This document shows positions 23,346-34,482 of a stretch of 64,000 nucleotides of DNA, in pieces. The notes under the pieces were generated by a model, which saw only the letters and a list, made by a program, of their open reading frames with translations, did no database searches and had not been told where the DNA came from. The stretch's first letter is position 1. Every line of letters begins with the position of its first letter. The translations under genes and the position numbers were made by a program. The DNA is from Watersipora subatra (Eukaryota; Bryozoa; Gymnolaemata; Cheilostomatida; Watersiporidae): positions 26,966,558 to 27,030,557 of the forward strand of contig NC_088714.1 in NCBI RefSeq assembly GCF_963576615.1, written 5' to 3'.

Positions 23346-24587
23346 ATGTATAGCTTGTGCTTCTTGTCATTTTGTGAATGTGTGAGTTTTTAAAAATTAA
23401 AAAGATATCTCATGAAATAAAATTCTTTGCAACTTGCAAGCTTTTAAATGATTCGGTTGGTTGAGCTGCAGTGGCATCATTTGCCGCTAAAATATGTAAA
23501 TAAAAAATCGTACTGAGTTTTATTTCAGTCATAAAAGTTAGCTGTTCTGTAACAAAATAGATCGTTCCAAACAGGGTTATGAAATCTAAAAAGATTTTAT
23601 CCAAGCTTTTTTATAATGATATTTCAGCTAATACAATTATTATATCATTAAAAGTTAAAAGTGGGAATGAGCCTCCTGCGTTCCGTTCTGGGAGTCTTTC
23701 AAGACCAAAAGAAACTTGTGAGGTAGGGAAGGTTATGGAATTTTATAGAAGCACTGAAAAAATACATAGACATGGTAAACTCATTGACATGCCCTCTTAG
23801 TAAATTTTTGTCAAGATGCATCTCGTCTCCGTTGTTTTTAACTTCCATTTCTGCATCTTGTATAAGCATTAGAATACGCCTATCCTAATGCTAAAAAATT
23901 TAACCTAAAAACCCATTCTGTTCTTTTCTGGTAAAACAATCAGAAACACTATTTGACAAGCCGATGTTGTTTTTTGAAATCGAATTAATTACTTTAACAT
24001 AGTAGCCGTTTTCCTGTTTTTTAAACAGTAAAAAAACAGAATCAGCGATTCAACCTATCAAAGCCATCAATTATTATAGTGGGCTGGTATGCCTGGTAAA
24101 CTGCTTTACATTCTTCATTAACTCCAAAAGGGTCTCATTATGCAAACAAACTTGTTCCACCCAAACATGGAAACGAGTCATTGACTCAAAACAACATCCA
24201 TTGATGCATGAGAGTAATTCAACTGAGGTATGCGGAACAGCAGACTTCATCTACATCTATATAAGATGACTGCTCACTAGCGATGTTATCATATCTTAAA
24301 GGAGCGATGAACTCTTATCATTTAGAGACACAATGATAACACGATAACACGCTGCTGAGCTCGACCAGGCATCTCAGACACACGCAACTTGTCCTTTCCA
24401 TGATGGTTAGCTACGCTTTGATTGTGTTGTATTGTATCGATCATGTATTTCAGCTTGCCACACTTCCACCCATCACATCACAAAACCTCTCAATATTTTG
24501 CCACATCCTACACTTGTTCATTTCTGCATTTTCTGCATTGACAGGTTTCAAAATTTCGCTTTAACTATGCCAAGAATATTTGTATTT
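23346..24587. other. No gene recognised
   Basis: Non-coding AT-rich sequence without recognised repeats. Confidence 0.35.
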
Positions 24588-24838
24588 ATTCTTCCACACA
24601 AATGACAAACAGCATTTTCTATTCCGTGACACCAACATACTACAACAACTATCATATGTTTCAGTTTATGAACTTTCTGTTACTACAAACTTCAATTCAC
24701 TATCCAAACTCCTCCATAATACTAGTAGATTACCAACTCTCAATTTTGTTCAACTCACTTAATAATTCTTGAATTCCATTTGTTATTTTTGTTTTTTTTC
24801 TTTTCTTTTGGCGTGCAATAAAAGACATCATTTTTATG
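24588..24838 (+). repeat. Dispersed repeat, pair with 31945-32180
   Basis: Shared blocks include ACACCAACATAC/GATACCAACATAC, AGTTTATGAACTTTCTGTTA and AATTCACTATCC. The same block order is kept over about 240 bp. No coding potential and no ends defined. Confidence 0.65.
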
Positions 24839-25057
24839 ACGAGAACCCCTAAGAAATTATACATAAATTGTCGGAGTCAGACAGTCAGCGTGTCATCAAG
24901 TGACCAATTTGTCAGGCTAATCTTGCCGCATAGAAACTTTGCAATAAACAAAAACAAGATGATTTGAAAAAAATGCATGAGTTCGATAAAATTATCACAT
25001 CTGCTCAAAATGCTTCTTAACTGAGATCTAACGGAAATTATTCTGAAGGTGAGTATT

Positions 25058-25505
25058 GTGGGTGGAGCTTGTAATACTATCATACTTGAATGTCATAGAT
25101 CTCATATGCCATTCATTGCTTCCTGCTGTTTAATAAAACAGGTTTCTCGTATGTTATACTATTTGTTCAAGGTCATTACTTGTTGCTTGATCATGCAATG
25201 CTTCCAATGTTCAAATACTGTTATATATTAGTAGACTTTACTATTACCTGTATGTTACATTGTTGGAAGCTTTCATAGCTGCTGAAAGCTATCCACTTTA
25301 TGATGCTTTCTAGTTTATAATATATTATAGAAATCTTTTTGCCCTCAAGTTAAGATCTCTATTCTGTGACATGGTACATGGATAACCTATACAACTATGG
25401 GTAAAGCTTGTAATGATATTATACATGGATATCATAGATTTCGTATGTCGTTATTGCTTCTTGCTGTTTGATAAAATAGGTTTTTCATATCTTGTATTAT
25501 TTCTT
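25058..25505 (+). repeat. Diverged direct duplication, about 100 bp
   Basis: 25058-25165 and 25397-25505 share AGCTTGTAATRATATYATAC, TGTCATAGATYTCRTATG and TTGCTTCYTGCTGTTTRATA. The copies are about 340 bp apart. Confidence 0.7.
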
Positions 25506-27618
25506 ATAATAATGAAATAATTTAGGTTGATACTTAAAACTATATAGGAAATGCTTGCAGTCAGAGGAGTAACAAATATCAGTAGGAAATAAGAATTTGG
25601 GGGTGAACACTCCTAAAACAATCTGGTAATCTGATAATATCAGTTTAATATCACAAGCTATAGTAGCCTAATAGTTCAAGGCAATTAGGTTACGTTGTTC
25701 AAGCTTGTACTGTAACATATAACTATTAAATCCAGAGGTCTGAAAAGTCATCCAAACATTTTAATACACCTGAATGACAACTATAAAACTATTTTCATTA
25801 CAATCAGTAAGCAGAGTAATGTCGGGGAGAAAACTCCTAATAGTTTTCATTAGATTTGTTGTTGGTTTACAATGTTTGAGAATGGTATTGTGAGACCGCT
25901 TATGTAATGATTAACATCTCTTATCAGTAATTAAATTCTGTGTTTCTGTCTCTGGGAATTATTGCTTTTACTATGGAAGGATGTACAGTAGGATGCATGT
26001 AGTAGGATAACTCCTACTTCGTGAATGGCACGTTTCAGACCCACCCACGATATGGGAATTTCCAAAGAAGAGAAAATAGATTTTTTACGTATGAGTCATA
26101 ATTTTAACACTTAGGAGCACTTAAATTCCCTTTCTAAACTTTCACCAGTTCTATATACAAGTATGTACGTGTCCTTCTATATCTGGTATACTTGTATAGT
26201 ACATTGTATATATAATAGTTAATTCTGTGGGAGATTAAATAGAACTGAACGGAAAAGCAAGTTTGGGTGAGAACCAAAGAGGTAAAGCCAATGATAAATA
26301 TTCTTGAGCCAATCAGTGTCAAGATAGCAAAAATATGGCAATTCTTTGTAGATGAAGGAGGAGAAGTGGTCAAATCTCATTCAACAGTTAGAAACGAGAT
26401 TCTATTTTTGGCAAAAAACTTTCGCATCAAATATCTGTATCCTCCCAATCATGTCTTCTAGACACAACAGACAGCGTACAGTGTAGGCATGTGCCAATGA
26501 AGGCCGCTGAAAATCCGCAATACAAGGAAACGAGAGACTAGTGTGCTTTCTGATAGCCCTTCTAGGTTTCACAGCAAGATCATTAGAAACAAGTCAAACA
26601 ATTTGGAAACTTTTCATGCAAATTTAATTTTGTGAAACAGTGAAGTTTTGCAGACTAAATAGGAAAATTCCACAAGAAAACACCCATTTCTCACAAACAC
26701 TTGCCTTTTTTCTGAAATCAAAGGAGACTGTCTACAAAATAATTTTCGAAGCTCAAATAAACACTTCTCATATGACAGAGGGCTTAAAAAATAAATGGAA
26801 ATTAATCAAATAGAAATTTCCAAACAAGGGCAAACAATGTTGTTAACATACAATGTATTTGCGATAGATGTGAGATCTCCAGTGTATTGCGGAGAACCCT
26901 GTCGTACCTACGAGAGATGTGTACATGGTGTAATCATTTTCTTCCTAATCCATTCAGCTGTACATAATAAGATTAGTGTAATAAGGCCACTGTTCTCCTT
27001 CAGGCCATATACATAATATGGCACTCCTGGTATGTTGACCTCACAAGTGCATGAAAGGCCAGCCATTCCAACTGAACTATTGACTGAAGGGGATAATTAG
27101 CATGATCTCGCGGAAGGTTAAAAGTTCAAATGGTTGCCTGTACTGCGTGGGCTTAAACTCGTTGCCAACAGATGCTGTGGGTGTAGCCATTAAAGGCTTT
27201 TCGTTGGCTTCCGCGAGCAGCGCAAGATGACACGGGATGGCAGCGAGGAAGTTTGTTGGTTTTTTATTACAGCGGTATTTTTGGGTTGATCTAATGACCT
27301 TCAACCTCATGACCTCTAATGACCTTCAACCATAGTCAGTCAAAATTAGCATTAGCTCTCGCTGGCATTAGCAACACCTGGGTGGGCCAGTGCCGAAGCT
27401 CTACAGCCACAGACAAGCAGATCATGTTTCTATTGGGCACTATAGTAGAGAGATGGTTGTGCAAAGCCTCATGTCAAGGTTGTATCTTTAAGAGGTCAAG
27501 AACAAAGCAAGCCATGGATGATCAGGCGAAAAATCTGCTACTTCTTACGGCTGTTCGTTATGCGCATGACTGTCATTTTTAGCCTCAAAAATAGAAAACA
27601 AAACAAATAGATTAGAGT
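25506..27618. other. No gene recognised
   Basis: AT-rich non-coding sequence. Direct repeat ATGACCTTCAACC near 27296-27331. Confidence 0.35.
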
Positions 27619-27626
27619 GTTTCAAC

Positions 27627-27672
27627 CATAGACCTATTAACTATTAACTATAGTATAGTTAATAGGCCTATG
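27627..27672. mobile_element. 46-bp palindromic micro-element with 8-bp target duplication
   Basis: Left end CATAGACCTATTAACTAT and right end ATAGTTAATAGGCCTATG are inverted repeats. GTTTCAAC occurs directly on both sides (27619-27626 and 27673-27680). Same family as 29775-29877 and 45189-45226. Confidence 0.85.
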
Positions 27673-27680
27673 GTTTCAAC

Positions 27681-28173
27681 AACAAAAATTTCTGCATGTG
27701 AAGCAACAGAAAAACTAGACCGATGCGTATTCGCAAGTGTTTCACTTTCAACCAGCGACACTGAATCATGACAGGATGAGAGCAACACGACTGTTTCCAT
27801 GATGTCATTGCAGTGCTACATGAGGACGTGTCACTGCTCTATCAATGTATGAAAACTTAGCAATTACAAGATATCACATTGGCTAATAGTATAAACGATA
27901 TGATTTCTGTACATTTGTACTGATTGTAAAAGTGAACTGAAGGAATATTTTGTTTATCAAATTTAAAGGTCAAATCAGTGAACTGTGAAGTATGAGTGAC
28001 TTCCTGTCACGTTTATCAAAATTACTAAGCATCTCTTCTGTGTTTTATCTAGTTGTGAATAAGCTGTTCATCGGTATTCAAAATTACAATGTAACAGTTG
28101 CCTGCGATCTTTGCCACAGAAATTCCAATAAAAAAAAACTGCCAGCCATGTTTTTTCTTTGCTTGGGATTAAA
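27681..28173. other. No gene recognised
   Basis: Spacer without recognised features. Confidence 0.35.
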
Positions 28174-28607
28174 AATGAACGTACATAAAATTTTAGTAGG
28201 TCTTGTCAGAATATACCGGTCTTGTTCTATCATTTGCGATTGCTTCTGATGTTTGAGGCGATTTGACCGTCAGAATGGTTCAAGATTAAAATCGACAAAA
28301 TTTGATCACGGTTAAAACAGTACGAAAAAAATACATTCCAAACTGATGTCACTAGTTGCTATCATTGCTATGGTTGATATTGGCTATTGTGTTCAAGTTG
28401 CAGCAGATACGCGTCTCTATTCTGTCAGTTCTGTCGATAGCACTTTTACTTGATCTGAGCGTTTTAACAATGATCAAGTTTTGTCGATTTTAACCTTCAA
28501 ACATCCTGGCAGTCAGATCAAATCAAACATAAAAAACAATTGCAAATGGTAGAACAATATCGATACTTACTAATAAAATCTACTAAAATTTTTTGCATAA
28601 GTTCATC
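28174..28607. mobile_element. Foldback MITE, family C, copy 2
   Basis: Left arm starts GAACGTACATAAAATTTTAG and the right arm ends CATAAGTTCATC. The inner arms carry AAGATTAAAATCGACAAAAT and its inverse, and CTTGATCTGAGCGTTTTAAC. About 434 bp. Confidence 0.75.
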
Positions 28608-28622
28608 TTCAACTCTTTCGCT

Positions 28623-28688
28623 ACCGTAAGCCGATGTATCGGCTTTCGCGGTAATAGAAGTACAGACCGTAAGCCGATGTATCGGCTT
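28623..28688. repeat. Two identical 23-bp hairpin-forming blocks
   Basis: ACCGTAAGCCGATGTATCGG followed by CTT occurs at 28623-28645 and 28666-28688. Each contains the palindrome AAGCCGAT-GT-ATCGGCTT. The GC-rich hairpins stand out in AT-rich surroundings, directly after the foldback MITE. Confidence 0.8.
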
Positions 28689-29766
28689 ATCAAAAAAGTT
28701 TCCCTTTGCTTTTTGCTACGAAGCCTACACATTAGCTAGACAAATTAAATTTGGTCTCCAACAAAACAACCTTGTTGCCAATCATGTACAACCAGTCGAA
28801 AATCTTTTTGCTAAGCAACTCCATTTCTAATCATTTTTCAAGACGGGAAAACCAAATCGCTATCGTCATAGCAATAATGAACTCATCGCGTTCTTTCAAT
28901 GCAAAAGAAGCATCAGAAATTTTGCGAGAGTGGGATTCACTAAACAATTTGATACTTATCTCGTAAAAAGTTTTGTTTTGAATAAGATAAGATACATTTT
29001 ACAGTGAAACTATATCTGCATTGATTCTCGAGATATTGCATGAATACTAGCGGTAATCGATTTTTCGTACATCCGTTTGAATTAATTCGGTCAGAATAAT
29101 AGTTCGGTCAGAATTTAAGGCGGTAATGAAAGAGATAATGGAAACTATCCTACGAAAATTGAACATGCATAAACTGAATTCTAAGAGAATATTTTGCCAG
29201 TTTTCTAATATCAATAATAATTTTGCAATAGTCAAATAATTCTGCATTATCAGCTGAATTGGAATGTAAGATACACATGTAATGAAATATAGTGTTAAGA
29301 AAGGGTATAAATCGAAAACCAGTTCATGAAAAGTCTCCCCAAAATCAGCAGCGGGTTGGTTAGACTTTCATGTCTAAATGATCAACCTTCTAGTACTTTC
29401 CATTCGTGTTCACATCTCAAGGTATGCTGCTATGCTCATCAGATAGATTATTAAAGATAGAGTTGCTACATCAGTGATACATAAAATGCGCTAAAGGTTT
29501 AAAGCTCACAAAATTTATGGTGAGAACAGATAACTCATAAAAATCGTCACCTATTTTCTTCTTTGTGTCTGCCAATAAGGTATCAATCATAGTGAGCATT
29601 ACCCAATAGCATCGTCGGCCATCGTTATGAGAAATGGACTGTGAGAGAACTGGGGAGATGTATATGTTGCGATTTTTCAAACTTTAAGTCCAAATTCAGC
29701 TGTCATAAAATTGTGATTTGTCAACAAATTTTGCCCTAGTTGGGCATTAGGTTTATCTTTCCTTGT
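28689..29766. other. No gene recognised
   Basis: AT-rich non-coding sequence; no repeat family recognised. Confidence 0.35.
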
Positions 29767-29774
29767 GTTGTTCC

Positions 29775-29877
29775 CATAGACCTATTAACTATACATAAAT
29801 ATAGTTAATACATAAGTGCATAAGTACATAGGTACATAAGTACATAACTATACATAAGTATAGTTAATAGGTCTTTG
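29775..29877. mobile_element. 103-bp palindromic micro-element with 8-bp target duplication
   Basis: Left end CATAGACCTATTAACTATAC, right end TATAGTTAATAGGTCTTTG. GTTGTTCC lies directly left (29767-29774) and right (29878-29885). The interior is a small array of CATAAGTA-type repeats absent from the shorter copies. Confidence 0.85.
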
Positions 29878-29924
29878 GTTGTTCCCAAGCCATAAAAGCC
29901 GTTCATAGGTTGGAGATGTTGGCT

Positions 29925-30175
29925 GCATAATATGACTGCAGGTGCTGACTGTATCATATGACTGCAGGTGATGACTGTAACATATGACTACCGATGAAGA
30001 CTGTATCATACACCTGGCTGAAGGTGATGGCTGTATCATACGGTTGCTGGTAATGATTGTGTCATAGAATTACAAGTGATGACTATAGCATACGCCGAGG
30101 TGATGACTATATCATAGGACTACTGTAGCAGGTAACGACTGTACCATAGAATTATGGGTGATGATTGTTAGTAAG
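29925..30175. repeat. Degenerate minisatellite, unit about 27-30 bp
   Basis: Repeated GACTGTATCATATGACTGCA / GGTGATGACTGTA motifs, about eight imperfect units with length variation. Confidence 0.7.
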
Positions 30176-30308
30176 CAGCTTGCAACTAATGGAAGATTGC
30201 AACATAGTTTCTTAGCAGCTGTTTCAGTGAGTGGCTGCTATTAGCTATGCGTCTGCATATCAACATATGCTAAAATATCTCACAACTGCACACTATACAG
30301 CAGATTTA

Positions 30309-30510
30309 ATATAGCGGTGTATCTATACAGTGTTACCTATACAATATAGCGGTGTACCTATACAGTGTTACCTATACAATATAGCGGTGTACCTATACAG
30401 TGTTACCTATACAATATAGCGGTGTACCTATACAGTGTTACCTATACAATATAGCGATGTACCTATACAGTGTTACCTATACAATATAGCGGTGTACCTA
30501 TACAGTATTT
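30309..30510. repeat. 35-bp tandem repeat, about 5.7 units
   Basis: Unit contains AATATAGCGGTGTACCTATA followed by CAGTGTTACCTATAC. Units are nearly identical (one has GCGATG), so the expansion is recent. Confidence 0.95.
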
Positions 30511-31944
30511 ATAACCACGTATTAAAGTTCTCATGTGTTTATGGCTATGATAGTTGACCCAAAACTATTTTTAGTTAGAGTACTATGCCAAGACAGTTAG
30601 TACTTTGTTGTACTAGCTGAGGCTGAAAGACAAAGATTATGAAGAGAACAACACTAAATATGGGCTACGGGAATATAATCCACCCGATAAAACGATTCTA
30701 CATTTACTGTATATTATAGAGCTTGTAGCTTTATAGGTACAATAAACTTCATGTAATGCTCCAGTATTTTATGATATATTATGGAATATTTAAAAGACTG
30801 TGTAATGTTATGGAATTCAGATAAACAAAATTTATTATTTTAAGTTAAACAATCATCAGATCAATTGAAATTAAGTAATATTATTCAAAATTTGAATATT
30901 AATTAAAGTTTTTAAGTCTGAATATATTTAAAGCAACATTGTTTCTTACTGTGTTTAAAAAACTATCGTTTACTAAATACTATTCACAAAACTGAAATAG
31001 CATTTAAATTATATAAACAATTTTTTAAAAATACAAGAAAACAACATACATTGAAATAAAGATATATAAAGCAAAAGCTTTATAAACAAATACATATATA
31101 TTTATGTATACACATATATTTATATAAACATATATATAAATAAATAAATAAAAAATATATATGATTATTTTTTGTCAAAGTGTCACTAATAACGTAATAA
31201 AAAAGTGTATCTACTGAAGACAAGAGACAATTGAATAACTGAGAACGTAAATACATTTGAGTAATCTATGCAATTGCATCAGATATAGCAAATACAAATG
31301 ATTACAACAGTAACACACAGGCACGATAGTAGTCATAAACACTTCAGAAATTATTAAAGCAGATTATGCCTCATGACTCGGCGATGCACGATATTTGCCT
31401 ACGCTCCGGTAAATCCGGCATTTTGCCATCTCAATACCGCAACTCCTTCGTCATACTGAACACAAAAAGGATGGCGTTGCAAAGCACAAAAAGTTTATTG
31501 TAGCAAGGTTAGCGTTGCCCCACCTATCAACTCCTCCACGGTCCATTGAAATCGCATTTGCGCTTATCGTTAGCGCTTTTATTACATCACAGCTAATTCC
31601 GTTTCGTACAATAGGCCTTTGTACGAATGAAGTGCAAATGAACTGGGTGGATGTTGAACAGGCTAATCAGCTAGTTACGCAGGCTCTTTTGTGCTTGAGG
31701 TACAATTGAAACTGTCAGACAGTAGCAAAAGCTTTTCATTAACGCATGCCTCTGGCAACACGCCAAAAAGCTCTGGTGACCATTTTGAAAAATCTGGATC
31801 TAAATAGGAATAAGTTTTATAATATGTTACCCAATACGTGGTTGGTATAGGATAGCCAGTAAAAAAAGTTCAAAAGAAAAATTATTTTTTATATACGGTA
31901 GTAGTATTATTATTTTGGTTGCTGCCAGGATTATTTCGACTTAT
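30511..31944. other. No gene recognised
   Basis: Very AT-rich, with TATATAAATA tracts near 31080-31165. No gene or repeat family supported. Confidence 0.35.
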
Positions 31945-32180
31945 CTTGTCACACATTGTTTTCTATAACATGATACCAACATACCACATCCACCATCGTA
32001 TGATCCAGTTTATGAACTTTCTGTTACTATAACCTACAATTCACTATCCCGACTTCTCTGTAATACTATTAAATAACCAGTTTTTAAAACACATATGTTC
32101 AGCTTACTCAATAATTCCTGATTTCTGTCTTTTCATTGTTTTTTATTGCATTTAATGAAAAATATCATTTTTTGACGGTT
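31945..32180 (+). repeat. Dispersed repeat, second copy of 24588-24838
   Basis: Contains GATACCAACATACCACATCC, AGTTTATGAACTTTCTGTTA and AATTCACTATCCCGACTTCT in the order seen at 24600-24720. Confidence 0.65.
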
Positions 32181-32313
32181 ACTACTGCTAATAAAAAATT
32201 GATACAAACAATTAGCTGCTGGTTTATAAAAACATCCAATAAGTTTAGAGCTAAGAACTATTATCAACGTAAACATGACAGGTTGTCTCCTCTTTTACAA
32301 ATAATAATTAAAA

Positions 32314-32551
32314 ACAGGGTTGCCCACGCCGACCGGCGCGGGAGAAACACGCTGATGCAAACAGTGTAGCGCGCGTGCGGCCCCGAACATCTGAGGGCAT
32401 CATTGACCTGTTATTGCTCTCCGCTTCACGCGGCTAAAAGCCGCTTGTCTCTCTAAGAAGCGAACGGTCGCCGTCCGTAGTCGGCGCCGTCTATTTAGCA
32501 GGCAAGAGTCTGGTTCGTTATCGGAATTAACCAGACAGATCGCTCCACGAA
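32314..32551 (-). rRNA. 18S ribosomal DNA fragment (pseudogene)
   Basis: The minus strand reads as the 3' half of small-subunit rRNA in the correct order. In transcription order: a TTAATTCCGATAACGAAC block, an AGACTCTTGCCTGCTAAAT variable stretch, CTTCTTAGAGAGACAAGCGG, GAGCAATAACAGGTC, GATGCCCTCAGATG, GGCCGCACGCGCGCTACACT and GGGCAACCCTG. About 240 bp are present out of roughly 1.8 kb, bounded abruptly by AT-rich DNA. No neighbouring rDNA, ITS or 28S is seen. Several bases differ from usual metazoan sequence (for example TCAATGATGCC where TCTGTGATGCC is normal), which fits decay or an unusual source gene. High GC against the surroundings. Not a functional rRNA gene. Confidence 0.85.
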
Positions 32552-32666
32552 TTCTGGAGCAATCCACGAATTCGCTCCAGAATAATTCCAGAGCGAATTC
32601 TGGAGCGATTAACGATTAACAATAATTAACAATCATTTTCTGTTTCAGAAAATGATTGTTAATTAT
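32549..32666. repeat. Scrambled inverted repeats and a perfect 21-bp hairpin beside the rDNA fragment
   Basis: CGAATTCTGGAGC occurs at 32549, again inside GAGCGAATTCTGGAGCG near 32591, and inverted in GAATTCGCTCCAGAAT near 32569. Then 32622-32642 and 32646-32666 form a perfect 21-bp stem with a TTT loop (inner stem CAATCATTTTCTG). Confidence 0.85.
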
Positions 32667-33029
32667 ATGCTTAATATCGTGCTAAGTTTTATTATATATT
32701 CATTCAGAAAACCTACTTAAACTTCAAATGGTAAAAATTATGCTCTAATAACCCCAAAAATTTATTGTCCAGCTACCAGGTCAGACACATTCCTAGATAA
32801 ACTAAGTATAAACACAAGCTTTTATTCTCGTGTTGCGTTCATGGATTTCTTGGTAACGAGAAAACAGGAAATAGCCAACCCCCTCCCTTGTAAGTATGTA
32901 TGCTCCTTCATAACTAGCAGTTGTGGATATGTTACTGACACTATGGAATTGTTTAATGGCTAAATATGGCTATCTAAAATCTATTAGTATTGCTAACAAT
33001 AACCATCTTTGATCAATCTTTCCAATATG
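32667..33029. other. No gene recognised
   Basis: AT-rich spacer; nothing supportable. Confidence 0.35.
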
Positions 33030-33240
33030 AGCCTCTTTCTGAAGCCCCAGTTGGAGGTTGGGTAAAAAAATGTATTTGTACAGGATTTGAACACACTACT
33101 TTCAACTTGGTAGCGCAACACACTAACATCTGCGCCACTCTTTCAGCAATGTCCTAATAATCCTACACCTACATTATACTCTGTGACTGATCTGCACACC
33201 TGACGATCTCTTACAACACACCGAACTGCCAGCCAACCAG
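33030..33240 (-). repeat. tRNA-derived SINE, minus strand
   Basis: Reverse complement shows A-box-like TGGCGCAGATGTTAGTG and B-box GTTCAAATCC at tRNA spacing, and a head with TGTTGTAAGAGATCGTCAGG. The direction is opposite to the 22230 copy. Confidence 0.65.
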
Positions 33241-34165
33241 CCTATATAAACATGAGTGAATAAGCAAATTAGAGGTATGGTACACCATATTTGTACTGAC
33301 ACGCTCGCTCTTGTCACTCCGCCAGTGGTCAAGCTACTCTCATGGTTTTTCGAGGCAATATTCATTTGGAAAATCGAATACAGAAAGAGGATTGGAGTGT
33401 GACTCATCCGGTGTAGAGGTCAACGATGACTCATTTGTTTACTATGGTGAAACCTCGCTCTGAGTCAGACTGATAATTAATTAATAAATTAGCCATCGTA
33501 TAGTGGCTGAGATGATTACCATAGTAGAGTTGCGCAAGCCGCAAGGCAATTAAACTAGGCTTGACTTGATCTTCACTGTAACTGATAGTTCAATGGCTAT
33601 TGTAGGCTCTATGGCTGCAACTGCTGCCACTAATTTCAGCAGTTCTTTATTAGAGGCAAGCTAGAGACATTCCTTGTCTGTACTGTAAGTGTGGTAGCCT
33701 AATACCTTCAGGTACAAGCTTAATATATTCCTGGGTCCAAGCTTGTATATCAGTTTACTCATATCTCAAATCTACTTTTCCAATTATGTATGATATCTAA
33801 ATACAAATTAATTCACTCCCATTTTGCTAAAAAAATCTCTAAAATCAGGGTATTACAATGGAAAACATGGTTTTAATTGATCTAATTCACTACCTCCATT
33901 CACAAAGTAACAAATACCCATGTTAGTAGTAGTTGGTGGCAAACTGCAAACTGATCTGACGAGTGCTTTGAGGGATGTTGTTCTTGTAAGGGGCCTCTTC
34001 CATAGTCGGCCACCTGACAGCAGCATCAGGAGCAATCTCGTACGCTCGTATTTCAAATTATTTTATATTTCAGGACAAAAATTTGCTTATAGTTTTCCTC
34101 CTGTGTCAAATGTCTCGTATGTTGGAACACCCAAATGTCAAGCTATTACTGAAGTAAGCGCTTAG
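33241..34165. other. No gene recognised
   Basis: No exon or element recognised. Confidence 0.35.
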
Positions 34166-34222
34166 TGAGTACACAGTGAGTAAGTACATATTAAGTAAGT
34201 ACAAAGTGAGTAAGTACACAGT
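34166..34222 (+). repeat. Short tandem repeat, GTGAGTAAGTACA
   Basis: Four imperfect units of AGTGAGTAAGTACACA / ATTAAGTAAGTACAAA. Confidence 0.75.
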
Positions 34223-34317
34223 AAAATAACAGTTTGTAAGACGTAAGAGTGGGGCCGCACTAACTTGACACCGCTAGCATGGTTAATAGACTCAGCTCAG
34301 CTTAATATATACAATAA

Positions 34318-34482
34318 CTAGTAAATATAGTATTACGCATCTATGGATAAGTATGCAGACTTAAGTCTGTTTACGGTAACTAGTAAAAATAAAATATACA
34401 TCTATGGAAAAGTATGCAGACTTAAGTCTGTTTACGGTAACTAGTAAATATAGTATATACATACATCTATGGATAAGTATGC
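34318..34482 (+). repeat. 62-bp tandem repeat, about 2.7 units
   Basis: Unit begins ACTAGTAAATATAGTAT and contains GCAGACTTAAGTCTGTTTAC, itself with the palindrome CAGACTTAAGTCTG. The last unit runs directly into the palindromic element at 34483. Confidence 0.85.

Noticed and set aside
22900..23385. 161-codon open frame as a gene
   Set aside because: The first two thirds are random AT-rich translation and a dispersed repeat; only the tandem tail is regular. No splice sites or polyA signal tie it together.
30309..30510. Regular repeats resembling a CRISPR array
   Set aside because: Units are contiguous with no unique spacers and the genome is eukaryotic; plain tandem repeat. The same applies to 57283-57425 and 63665-64000.
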